From an uncultured Flavobacteriales bacterium (GTDB lineage Bacteria > Bacteroidota > Bacteroidia > Flavobacteriales_D > Sanyastnellaceae): a stretch of 63,267 nucleotides of DNA. The notes beneath the pieces were generated by a model. It did no database searches and was not told the DNA's origin. It worked only from the letters and a program-made list of their open reading frames with translations. Position numbers and translations under genes: made by a program. Positions 17,582 to 26,211 of this stretch are shown in pieces. Location: NCBI GenBank assembly GCA_938082505.1, contig CALLLH010000001.1, positions 1 to 63,267 of the forward strand, given 5' to 3'. How positions within the stretch are numbered: position 1 is the stretch's first letter; every line of letters starts with the position of its first letter.

Positions 17582-18763
17582 TCACTGGAACACCCTCACG
17601 TAATCCACCGCCATGAAGCCGGGGAAGGGCGTCGTCTCGTCCGGATTGCCCGGCCATTCTCCTCCAACGGCGACATTCATGATGAAAAAGAACGCGTCGT
17701 TGAAGGGATAAGCCATCCCATTCATATTCGACGGGGTGACGGTGTGGTAATGCACATCGTCCATCAAGAACTTGATTTCATTCTCTTGCCATTCGATGGA
17801 GAAGACGTGGAATTCGTCCGCAAAAGTCTCGGGGAAGGTGAGCGCGGGTGCCGTGCTGCCGTAGTACTGGTGCTGGCCATTGTTCGGCCCCCAATGCACG
17901 GTTCCATGGATGAGGCGGGGTTGATGTCCGACCATCTCCATGATGTCGATTTCGCCGCAGGCAGGCCAGCTTTCCGTCGTGATGTCAGACCCCAACATCC
18001 ACAGGGCCGGCCAGATGCCCTGTCCGATGGGCAGCATCGCGCGGATGTCGACCCGCCCAAATTGGAAGTCGTACAATCCCTGGGACTTCACACGGGCTGA
18101 AGTGTATCCGCCTTCGTTCCGTGCGAAGATGAACAGACGACCATCCTCCACCTTGACGTTCTCCGGGTTGTTGGTGTAGTTCTGGAGTTCATTGTTGCCC
18201 CAGCCCCAGCTTCCATTGCCCAGGTCATAGGTCCATTTGCTCGGGTCCAGGGCACCTGGAGTATCGAATTCGTCGCCCCACACCAGGGTCATGCCCGGAT
18301 AGTTGTCCGGCGTGGTGTATCCGTCATCGGTAATGCCGAGTGTCTGATCATCGTTGCGGATGGTCCCGGTCGCCTCCTGAACGAAATCCCTCAGGTAGCC
18401 TCCTTCCGGATCGCTGAGGGCGACCGTGAAGTATTCGTCCGGTTCCAGGAACTCGTCCACCACGATGGAGACTTCGATGGATTTCTTGGTCTCTCCCGGA
18501 GCAAAAACCAGCGTGCCTTCGACTGCGATGTAGTCTTCACCGGCCTCAGCAGTTCCATCGGCTGTGGCATAGCTCACCCTGACTTCGTCGGTCTTGGCTT
18601 CATCAATTCGAACGTCGAACGAGAAAACGGAATTCGCTTCATTTTCGAATGCCGTCTGGTCATTCGAGAAGCGGAATTCCGCTGGGGTTGCTTCTTCGCC
18701 TCCACCGCAAGCGGTGAAGAGCAGAACGGAGGCCAATGGGAAAAGCTTGGGACGAAGGTTCAT
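17582..18763 (-). CDS. GH16 beta-glucanase (laminarinase-like) lipoprotein
   Basis: A 393-residue secreted endo-beta-glucanase. The N-terminus is a lipoprotein signal with lipobox FTAC at about residues 17-20. About 28-130 is a Calx-beta domain (YATADGTAEAGEDY, IRNDD). About 145-393 is the GH16 catalytic fold with the signature GEIDIMEMVG near residue 269, in which the two Glu residues are nucleophile and acid/base. The linear ExDxxE form without the extra residue, plus the Trp-rich cleft (WPALWML), is typical of laminarinases cutting beta-1,3-glucan. The ATG overlaps the TGA of the upstream PKD lipoprotein by four bases. It is the last gene of the locus, so it should be induced with SusC/D. 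Confidence 0.88.
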   Translation of the reverse strand: MNLRPKLFPLASVLLFTACGGGEEATPAEFRFSNDQTAFENEANSVFSFDVRIDEAKTDEVRVSYATADGTAEAGEDYIAVEGTLVFAPGETKKSIEVSIVVDEFLEPDEYFTVALSDPEGGYLRDFVQEATGTIRNDDQTLGITDDGYTTPDNYPGMTLVWGDEFDTPGALDPSKWTYDLGNGSWGWGNNELQNYTNNPENVKVEDGRLFIFARNEGGYTSARVKSQGLYDFQFGRVDIRAMLPIGQGIWPALWMLGSDITTESWPACGEIDIMEMVGHQPRLIHGTVHWGPNNGQHQYYGSTAPALTFPETFADEFHVFSIEWQENEIKFLMDDVHYHTVTPSNMNGMAYPFNDAFFFIMNVAVGGEWPGNPDETTPFPGFMAVDYVRVFQ

Positions 18764-19608
18764 TGCGCGGCGAAGATCAAGGTGAAGTATCCATCGCTGT
18801 TGGTGCAGTCTCCGAGTTGGATGGGGGCCATGACCACGAGGCGGTCTTCGGTGAGTTCGATGATGTCGAATGTGGGGCCACAGTCCCAAACGCCCATGAA
18901 CCAGCAGAATCCGGTGTCATCGGGCAGCAGTCGGATCTGATCCTCGCCATTCAGTCCGGCTCCGGGGTTGAGGAGGTAGGACAGGGTGTCGGGCACTGCC
19001 AATTCCGTGACGATATACCCTTCGAATGGATTGACGGTGCCGCCATTGTTCTCATAGAAGTAATCGCCATCCACCGTGAACTGGTAGCTGTCGTCATACT
19101 GTTCCGGGACAAGTCCAGCCACGGGGCTGCTGTACCATTCGGTACTGCCCGGAGTGGGGCCCACGGAGATGGCACCCTGCTCACCCGAAAAGATCCAGGT
19201 TTTCTGGTTGTCGCATCCCGTCAGGAGTGCAAGGGTCCCTTCGCAGGGCAACTCTACCGTATTGGCAATCGGCACAACCGAGGATGCGCTGCCGGATCCA
19301 CCTGCACTGTACACGGAATAGGTCACCTCGTAGTCGCCCGCTTGGGGATAGAAGGTGGTGTCCGAGCTGGCGTTGCTCGTAAAGCCGTTGCCGAAATTCC
19401 AGAAGTGGAGGAAAGCCTCTCCGGCCATGGAGGTGAAGACCACCCGATTGGAGTCCACATAGGGCGTGGACGCCGTATCCACGTATAGGTATTCCCAGTC
19501 GAATGAGGCACTGGGGGCTGTCGGCAGGTCGATGCCTTCTTCTTCTATGGGCTGACAGCCGACGGCGGCCAGGAGAAAAGCGAGGGGCAGAAAATGATGG
19601 AAACGCAT
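18760..19608 (-). CDS. PKD-domain lipoprotein of the glucan locus
   Basis: A 282-residue lipoprotein (lipobox VGC at residues 16-18). Residues of about 30-120 form a PKD-like domain (FWNFGNG, YPQAGDYEVTYSVYS); the rest resembles the C-terminal region of surface glycan-binding proteins next to SusD, with WIFSGEQG and a Trp/Phe-rich segment FCWFMGVWDCG near the C-terminus. Its place directly after SusD suggests a surface glycan-binding protein that helps capture beta-glucan, the position SusE/SusF-type proteins occupy in other loci. Its ATG overlaps the SusD stop by one base, and its stop overlaps the GH16 start by four. The exact ligand is unknown. Confidence 0.75.
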   Translation of the reverse strand: MRFHHFLPLAFLLAAVGCQPIEEEGIDLPTAPSASFDWEYLYVDTASTPYVDSNRVVFTSMAGEAFLHFWNFGNGFTSNASSDTTFYPQAGDYEVTYSVYSAGGSGSASSVVPIANTVELPCEGTLALLTGCDNQKTWIFSGEQGAISVGPTPGSTEWYSSPVAGLVPEQYDDSYQFTVDGDYFYENNGGTVNPFEGYIVTELAVPDTLSYLLNPGAGLNGEDQIRLLPDDTGFCWFMGVWDCGPTFDIIELTEDRLVVMAPIQLGDCTNSDGYFTLIFAAQ

Positions 19609-21209
19609 CAGTAACCGGGGTTTTGGGTGATGAGGCCTCCACTGAGGGTGATCTCATTGCTGGGAATGGGGAAGAGTTCGTGGACGCCTTCAATGAAGGA
19701 GTAACCGCTGTTGGGGAAGTGCTGGTCGAGGTGGGCCTGCATCACGAATGCGGCGCGGCCTTGGCGCACAAGGTCATAGAAGCGGTGTCCCTCGAGTGCA
19801 AGCTCCACACGGCGCTCGTGCCAGATGTCTTCAATCGTAACGTCCGGATTGATGACGGGTTGACCTCCAGCAGGAGGGAAGTGCGGACCACCATACAGCG
19901 GCAGTGACGCGCAAGGCGCAGCGCCTTCAGGCGTTCCGGCGCACCATGTCTCTCCGCGGGCACGGTCGCGCACTGAATTCACGGCGTTGTTGGCTTCACT
20001 GATGCGCCCCGTGTTGAGGCAGGCTTCAGCATGGAACAGGACAACGTCCGAATAACGGATGACGCGGTCATTCGTGTGCCCATTGGGATTGGGGTCGCCA
20101 AACGGCGCCTCCTCAGCTGCATTGTTGAAATTCTTGCGGGGATAGTAGAGGTGTGGAAATCCGGTGGCATCGAGGGTGAAGACACCGCGGTCGCCCATCA
20201 CGTCTCCTTCTTGGAACAGGGTGTATTGCAGGCGGGGATCCCCTGTTTCAAATTCGTCCACGAGGTCCTGGGTGGGCAGGTTGAAGCCGTAGCCGTTGAA
20301 CTGCCCACGGGCGCGTTGGAAGACGTTGGTGAACGTACCCTCGAGCTGCTGACCCCAGTTGCCTCCGGAGGCGTTCATGTACTGGATCTCCCAGATGGAG
20401 CCGGGTCCATTTTCTCCGTTTTCGGTGAAGATGTTGCCGTACTCATCAAAACTGTACTGGCCTTCCGCAATCAGGTCACCTGAGACCTGGTAGCAGGCTT
20501 CCCACTCTCCGAGGTAGGCGTTGGTCTTGGCCATGAGCGCCTGTGCGGCACCGCGCGTGGCGCGTCCCAGTTCAGCGGTGCTGTAATCGTTCCTTTGGGG
20601 GAGGAATTCGATGGCGAAGTCGAGGTCGTCCTTGATGAAGGCCCACACCTCATCGGCCCCGGCTCGGGCTTGCTGGTATTCCGTGGACGCGAGGGGCTCC
20701 GTGACGATTGGTACGCCACCGAAAGTCGTGACCAGTCCGAAATACCAGTAGGCACGGATGAAGCGGGCTTCTCCGAGGTAGGCATCGCGCACATCGGCGT
20801 CCATGTCGATTTCTGGAATCTTCTGCAGGGCGAGGTTGCAATAGGCAATGCCGCGGTAGGCGACCTGCCACTCCACGAGCAGCATCTGGCCGGCACTGTT
20901 GCCTTGGAACCGCTCGTATGCATAGAGCTGGGGATCGTCACCATCACCGGAGCCTCCCTTGTCGGAGTCGTCGGAGCAGATGTCGCCGAAGTACCAGCGG
21001 AAGTGCGGCTTGAGACCAGAGGAGCCTTGGATGTTCGTCACTTCCTGCTGCAGCGTGTTGTAGCAGGCGATGGTGGCGGACAGGGCGTCTTCCGGTGTCT
21101 TGTAGAAGTTGGCTTCCGTTGCGCCCACGACGGGGGTGCGCTCGAGGAATTCCTGCTTGCAGGAAGTGGCGAGCACCGGAATCAGGAGGAGAAGGAGAAT
21201 GCGCTTCAT
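19608..21209 (-). CDS. susD: SusD/RagB-family outer-membrane glycan-binding lipoprotein
   Basis: A 533-residue SusD homologue. The signal ends in lipobox TSC at about residues 15-17. TPR-rich family motifs include YWYFGLVTTFGGVPIVTEPL and the C-terminal pattern ERRVELALEGHRFYDLVRQG, ending with ITQNPGY. SusD proteins sit as a lid on the SusC barrel and bind oligosaccharides before import. It lies 12 bases downstream of the SusC gene and one base from the PKD lipoprotein, within a tight operon. By context the ligand is probably laminarin-type beta-glucan, but the binding residues do not prove this. Confidence 0.95.
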   Translation of the reverse strand: MKRILLLLLIPVLATSCKQEFLERTPVVGATEANFYKTPEDALSATIACYNTLQQEVTNIQGSSGLKPHFRWYFGDICSDDSDKGGSGDGDDPQLYAYERFQGNSAGQMLLVEWQVAYRGIAYCNLALQKIPEIDMDADVRDAYLGEARFIRAYWYFGLVTTFGGVPIVTEPLASTEYQQARAGADEVWAFIKDDLDFAIEFLPQRNDYSTAELGRATRGAAQALMAKTNAYLGEWEACYQVSGDLIAEGQYSFDEYGNIFTENGENGPGSIWEIQYMNASGGNWGQQLEGTFTNVFQRARGQFNGYGFNLPTQDLVDEFETGDPRLQYTLFQEGDVMGDRGVFTLDATGFPHLYYPRKNFNNAAEEAPFGDPNPNGHTNDRVIRYSDVVLFHAEACLNTGRISEANNAVNSVRDRARGETWCAGTPEGAAPCASLPLYGGPHFPPAGGQPVINPDVTIEDIWHERRVELALEGHRFYDLVRQGRAAFVMQAHLDQHFPNSGYSFIEGVHELFPIPSNEITLSGGLITQNPGY

Positions 21210-21220
21210 GTTTTCCTGTT

Positions 21221-24200
21221 TTAGAAGGTGACGTTGACGCCCGCGATGAAGTTGCGCGAGACGGGGTAGAAGCCACGGTCGATGCCGATTTCCAGCGTGC
21301 CGCGGGAACCGATTTCGGGATCGAGGCCGGAGTAGTTCGTGAAGGTGAGCAGGTTGCTCGCGGAAACGTAGACCCGGAACTTTCCGATGTCCATCCGCTC
21401 TTGGATGCGGTCGGGAAGGGTGTATCCGATCTGCAGGTTCTTGACCCGCAGGAAGGATCCGTCCTCCACGAAGCGATCGGACACCCGGTTGTTCTGGTTC
21501 GCATCCACATGGGAGATGCGTGGGTGCTCGTTGGTGGAGCCTTCTCCGGTCCAGCGCTCAAGTGCGGATACCGGGAGGTTGGTGGTGTTCAGGTCGTAGC
21601 GGAAGATGCCGTTGAACAGGTCATTTCCGTGCGAGCCCTGGATGAAGATGCTGGCGTCGAAGTTCTTCCATTTGACATTGGCCGTGACGCCATAGGTAAA
21701 GTCCGGATGGGGGTTGCCGATCACGGTCTTGTCGTTTTCGTCGATGACGCCGTCGCCATTCTGGTCCACGAAGATGACATCCCCGGCGACTGCATTGGGC
21801 TGCGCCGCGTTGGCAACAGCCTCCTCGTCGGTCTGGAAGATGCCGGCCGTCTCGTAGCCATAGAACACGGCCATGGGCAGTCCGATGTCCGTGTATGCCG
21901 AGAAATCATTGCCTGCACCGAAGACACCGCCGGTGTTGATGGGTTGGCCGCCTTCACCGAGGCCGGTGACCTCGTTGCGGATGACGCTGAAGTTTCCGGT
22001 CAGGTCATAATCCCAATCGCCTTTTTCACCCCGGTAGGTGAGGGAGAGCTCGAGTCCCTTGTTCCGGGCGGAGGCCACGTTCGTTGCAGCGGGCAGGAAG
22101 CCCACCACGCCGGGCACGGGCACGACGGCGAGCATGTCGTTTGTGTTCTTGACGAAATAGTCGATGACCACATTGAACTTGCCTCGGTAGAGGTCCAGGT
22201 CGAGGCCAGCATTGAACTGGTCCACCGTCTCCCATTTCAAATCGGGATTGGAGGTGGTGACGGGTCCGGCTCCATTGATTTGTACCTGGTCGGGCCCGAA
22301 GGTGTAGTTCTGGCCGTTGAACACGACGGATGTGAAATCGAAATTTCCGATGCCGTCTGCGTTTCCGTTGCGGCCCCATGAGGCGCGGACCTTGGCGAAT
22401 TCAATCCAGTCCTTTTCGATGACCCAGGGAAGCTCGGTGAGGTTCCAGGCAGCGGAGAGGGAGGGGAAGATGCCGTACCGGTTGTTGGCGCCGAATTTGG
22501 ACGAGCCATCCCGGCGCAGGGTGCTTGAAATGGAATAGCGGTCTCCGATTTCATATTGGATGCGGCCGAAGGTGGAGAGGTAGGAGCTCTCACCGAAACC
22601 GCCGCTGGCGTTCGGGGCCTGCTCGGCGAAATTGAGGCTGTTGTCGAGGAAGGCGAGCTCAGGATCATTGGAGTTCAAGCTGTCCCGATAGGTGCCGATG
22701 TTCTGGTAGTTGCTGTACAGGGCCGAGTATCCGGCGATGGCCTGGATGCGGTCCCCGTTCTTGAGTTCCTTGTCGTAGGTGGCGGTGTTCTCCCACTGCC
22801 AGTTGGACCATTTGTGCTCGTTGCGGATGAGGCCATTGACTTGGCGCCATTCGTAGGCCGGCCGGTTCGGGTCGTTCTCTCCGATGCCCAGATCGAACGT
22901 CGGGAAGAAGATCTTCTGTGAGCCCAGGGAGAGGTCGACGTTCACCGAGGACCTGAACTTGAGGTTCTGGAAGATGTCGTATTCACCGAAGATGTTGCCC
23001 ACGAGGCGATTGGTGGTCCATCGGTCGTGGGTTGTGGCCACCTGGTTGATCGGATTGGCAATGTCGCTTCCGATGAACTCGGAGTAGGCATAGGATCCGT
23101 CCGGGCGCGAAACCGGGGTCACCGGATCCATGTTCAATGCACGGACGACCGGAGTGGCGAATTCGTTGTTCTCCGCCAGGGCGTTGCGATTGAGGTGGGT
23201 AAAATTGATGGTTTGTCCGAGGCGGAAACGATCACCAGCGTCCTGCTGGGTGCTCACCCGGAAAGTGGTCCGTTCGAAGCGTCCCTTGTCGCCACCGATG
23301 ATGCCGTCCTGCACGAAGTGACTGCCGCCGATGGCGGTCGAGCTCGTGGCCGTGCCCTTCGTGAAGTTGAAGCTGTGGTTCATCATGGGAGCGCGTTGGA
23401 AGAGGGCATCCTGCCAATCGGTGCCTTGGCCCAAGCTGGCCGGATCCGCGAGTGCGGCCAGGGGTACGAGCCCGGCTGAAGCTCGGCTCTCGTTCATGAG
23501 GATGGCGTACTGCTCGGCGTTGAGGAGGCCGATTTTCTTCCAGGGCTCCTGCATGCCGTAGTAGGCGTCGTAGGTGACTTGCGCGGGTTGGCCCTTGCTG
23601 CCCTTCTTGGTGGTGACGAGAATGACACCATTGCCGCCACGTGCGCCGTAAATGGCGGCTGAGGCGGCGTCCTTGAGGACGGAGATGCTCTCGATGTCGG
23701 CTGGATTCAGGTAATCGATGCCCCCGGTCGGGATGCCATCGACGACCCACAGCGGCTCGGCATTGTTGAGTGAACCCGTGCCCCGGATCCGGATCGATTG
23801 GGTCGATCCGGGCTGCCCGGAATTCTGGGTCACCTGGACACCGGCGGCGCGACCCTGCAGTGCCTGCTCCGTGCGGAGCACGGGCACCGAGGTGGCGTCC
23901 TTGATGTCGATGGTGCCCACGGCACCGGAGATCTTGCTCCTCTGCTGGTTGCCATAGCCGATGACGATGGCTTCCTCAAGCCCGGCGATGTCGGCGGCAA
24001 GCGCGTGATCGATGCTGGTGCGGCCAGCAATGGCCACATCGTTGGTCTTGTAACCAATGAAGGTGAACGTCAAGGTCGCCTCTGGGGAGGAGACCATCAA
24101 CGTGTACTTTCCATCAAGGTCGGTCACGCTGCCGTTGTAGGTGCCTTTTTCGACAATGGACACCCCGGGAAGGGGTGTGCCGTCATCGGCGTCGGTCACC

Positions 24201-24274
24201 TTACCGGTGATGGCCGTGGATTGGGCTAGGAGTCCGAAAGGAACCAGCCAACCCAAGAGGAGCAAGAATCTCAT
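21221..24274 (-). CDS. susC: SusC/RagA-family TonB-linked outer-membrane transporter
   Basis: A 1017-residue outer-membrane transporter. After a signal peptide comes a carboxypeptidase D regulatory-like domain (about 22-100, ITGKVTDADDGTPLPGVSI). The plug domain follows, with the SusC hallmark SIRIRGTGSLN and ISVLKDAASAAIYGARGGNGVILVTT (residues of about 165-230), then a 22-strand barrel ending in an aromatic residue (GVNVTF). It imports glucan oligosaccharides into the periplasm using TonB energy. It is the usual length for the family and is followed immediately by SusD. Confidence 0.96.
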   Translation of the reverse strand: MRFLLLLGWLVPFGLLAQSTAITGKVTDADDGTPLPGVSIVEKGTYNGSVTDLDGKYTLMVSSPEATLTFTFIGYKTNDVAIAGRTSIDHALAADIAGLEEAIVIGYGNQQRSKISGAVGTIDIKDATSVPVLRTEQALQGRAAGVQVTQNSGQPGSTQSIRIRGTGSLNNAEPLWVVDGIPTGGIDYLNPADIESISVLKDAASAAIYGARGGNGVILVTTKKGSKGQPAQVTYDAYYGMQEPWKKIGLLNAEQYAILMNESRASAGLVPLAALADPASLGQGTDWQDALFQRAPMMNHSFNFTKGTATSSTAIGGSHFVQDGIIGGDKGRFERTTFRVSTQQDAGDRFRLGQTINFTHLNRNALAENNEFATPVVRALNMDPVTPVSRPDGSYAYSEFIGSDIANPINQVATTHDRWTTNRLVGNIFGEYDIFQNLKFRSSVNVDLSLGSQKIFFPTFDLGIGENDPNRPAYEWRQVNGLIRNEHKWSNWQWENTATYDKELKNGDRIQAIAGYSALYSNYQNIGTYRDSLNSNDPELAFLDNSLNFAEQAPNASGGFGESSYLSTFGRIQYEIGDRYSISSTLRRDGSSKFGANNRYGIFPSLSAAWNLTELPWVIEKDWIEFAKVRASWGRNGNADGIGNFDFTSVVFNGQNYTFGPDQVQINGAGPVTTSNPDLKWETVDQFNAGLDLDLYRGKFNVVIDYFVKNTNDMLAVVPVPGVVGFLPAATNVASARNKGLELSLTYRGEKGDWDYDLTGNFSVIRNEVTGLGEGGQPINTGGVFGAGNDFSAYTDIGLPMAVFYGYETAGIFQTDEEAVANAAQPNAVAGDVIFVDQNGDGVIDENDKTVIGNPHPDFTYGVTANVKWKNFDASIFIQGSHGNDLFNGIFRYDLNTTNLPVSALERWTGEGSTNEHPRISHVDANQNNRVSDRFVEDGSFLRVKNLQIGYTLPDRIQERMDIGKFRVYVSASNLLTFTNYSGLDPEIGSRGTLEIGIDRGFYPVSRNFIAGVNVTF

Positions 24275-24296
24275 AGTGTCGTAGTCGTATTCAGTT

Positions 24297-26180
24297 TCAG
24301 TGTTGCTTCACCACCCGCTCGGTGGCCACCTGCAAACCGGAGGTGACGCGGACGACGTAGAATCCGTCGGCTTCGTTGTTCAGGTCGATGCGGAGTTGGG
24401 TCATGCCCGCTCCGAGGTTGGTGTTGCGCACGGTGCGGCCTCCCATGTCGTGGACTTCGATGGTGGCGTCCTGCGCCAGTGGAGTGGGGAAGGACACGGT
24501 CACGATGCCGTCAGTCACACTCGGGAAGACCCGGAAGGACAGGGTTTCCAACCCGGTCACGGAAGTCGGGGCACAAGCGTCACAGGACTCGTAGCATACG
24601 GTCTCAAGGTTGATGGCTTCCTCAGAGGAAATGACGAGCAGGCGGTTCGTGAAACCACCCGTGGTGATGGTGCAGGCGGAATCGCCCTCCGCATCGAGCT
24701 GCTCGCTGGTGTCCCAGCTGCCGATCATGTACTTGTACTCGTGGTTGCCCTGGGGCAATGCGAGGGTCACGGAGTACACGTTGTCGCCATCGGCGTCGGT
24801 CAGTTCAACCGAGGCACCGGCCCAACCGTCGATGGTCTCACCGGAGACGTAGACGGCTCCGCTGACGGTCTGCTCGCTCATGTCCACGTTGAAGGTGACT
24901 TCGGTGTCCGGTGTGACGACGACCTCACATTCCTCGCAGCTGTCGAAACAGACGACGTCGAGCGTGACTTCTCCTGCACCGGGGGCGAGGGTAAAGAAGC
25001 GGTTGACGTAGGTGTTCTCATCTTCGATGGTGGTCAGGGTGCAGGCGCCGTCCTCGTCTGTGTCGAGGTTTTCGGTGGCATCCCATCCTCCGTTGTTGAA
25101 CTTATACTCGTGGTCACCGGCTTCGAGTTCCACAGTGGCGGCGTAAACGCCATCCCCCATGTCCATCATCTCCACGCAGGTGCCGCACCATCCGTCCACA
25201 GTGGCTCCCGTGACGTAGATCGGTCCAAGGATGTCCTGTTCGCTCATGTCGACTTGGAAGGTGACCATGGAACTCGTGGAGCACTCGCCGTCCGTCCAGG
25301 AGGTGACGCCTCCATAGAACTCAGCTTCACATGCATTGCCGTAAGTCATGCCATTGCAACCGCATACGGGTGCCCATTCCGTCGTGCACATCATGGTGGT
25401 GTCGATTTGAGCCGGGTCCACGCACGGGGTCTCGTTGCACTGGTAGCAGGTGTTGAAGCAGTAAGGGTCCAACACGATGGGTGCAGTACCGCCGATGATC
25501 ATGAACCGGTTTGTGAATTCTCCAGTGGTCAGGGTACACTCGCCGTCAATTTCCGGGTCGAACTGCTCGTCTCCGCCCCATCCTCCATTGAGGAACTTCC
25601 ACTCGAAGCCTCCTGGCATCGCGTCGACGGTAACCGAGTAGATGTCATCGCCATCATCATCGGTCATTTGTGTGCATCCGCACCAGCCATCGAAAGTGCC
25701 ACTCATGAAGACGTCACCTCCGACCGTCTCGTTGGACATGTCCACTTGGAAGGTGACGGGAATGGCACCGCCAATGATGGCACAGCTGCCATCGGTCGTG
25801 CACTGTCCGAAGCAGGTGTTGATCACCGTGTTCTCGGTGATGTTGTCGAGCTGGCGGTCGTTGTAGTTCTCCGGGTTGGCGCAGTCCTGGCCTGCGATGT
25901 TCTCCTTGCATCCCCAATCCGGGCATGCGCCGTTGGTGAAGGTGTAGTAACCGGTGTATCCCACGGGCACATCCACGGTGATGGTCCAGACATTGTCGCC
26001 ATCATCGTCTGTCATGGGGTTGTCTCCGGGGATGCCGAAATCGGCTCCTCCTGCGAGGTGGGGTCCGGCCGGGTCGACCGTGACGCTCGCCATGTTCAGA
26101 TTGAAGGTCACGCTGACCGTTTGGGCTTGCAGGCCCAGGGTGGCCAGGCAGGCCAAGAAGAAAAAGTAAAGGTGTTTCAT
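24297..26180 (-). CDS. T9SS-tailed E-set/CBM-like repeat protein with Kazal-like insert
   Basis: A 627-residue secreted protein. The signal peptide ends GLQAQ. Four modules of about 110 residues share a VTF(Q/N)VDMS(N/E)... opening, a DGWxG segment and an (F/Y)KFxNGGW or YKYMIGSW segment. They resemble the E-set/CBM48 or SusE/F-type starch-binding folds. Between modules two and three a Cys-rich stretch, WAPVCGCNGMTYGNACEAEF (about residues 270-290), matches a Kazal-type protease inhibitor fold. The C-terminus is a type A T9SS sorting domain (FRVFPSVTDGIVTVSF ... ATERVVKQH). It lies between GH3 and SusC in the operon, so it probably binds or displays glucan at the surface. Binding specificity is inferred. 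Confidence 0.8.
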   Translation of the reverse strand: MKHLYFFFLACLATLGLQAQTVSVTFNLNMASVTVDPAGPHLAGGADFGIPGDNPMTDDDGDNVWTITVDVPVGYTGYYTFTNGACPDWGCKENIAGQDCANPENYNDRQLDNITENTVINTCFGQCTTDGSCAIIGGAIPVTFQVDMSNETVGGDVFMSGTFDGWCGCTQMTDDDGDDIYSVTVDAMPGGFEWKFLNGGWGGDEQFDPEIDGECTLTTGEFTNRFMIIGGTAPIVLDPYCFNTCYQCNETPCVDPAQIDTTMMCTTEWAPVCGCNGMTYGNACEAEFYGGVTSWTDGECSTSSMVTFQVDMSEQDILGPIYVTGATVDGWCGTCVEMMDMGDGVYAATVELEAGDHEYKFNNGGWDATENLDTDEDGACTLTTIEDENTYVNRFFTLAPGAGEVTLDVVCFDSCEECEVVVTPDTEVTFNVDMSEQTVSGAVYVSGETIDGWAGASVELTDADGDNVYSVTLALPQGNHEYKYMIGSWDTSEQLDAEGDSACTITTGGFTNRLLVISSEEAINLETVCYESCDACAPTSVTGLETLSFRVFPSVTDGIVTVSFPTPLAQDATIEVHDMGGRTVRNTNLGAGMTQLRIDLNNEADGFYVVRVTSGLQVATERVVKQH

Positions 26181-26211
26181 GGTGTATGGATTGTGAATGG
26201 CTCGAAATTAT

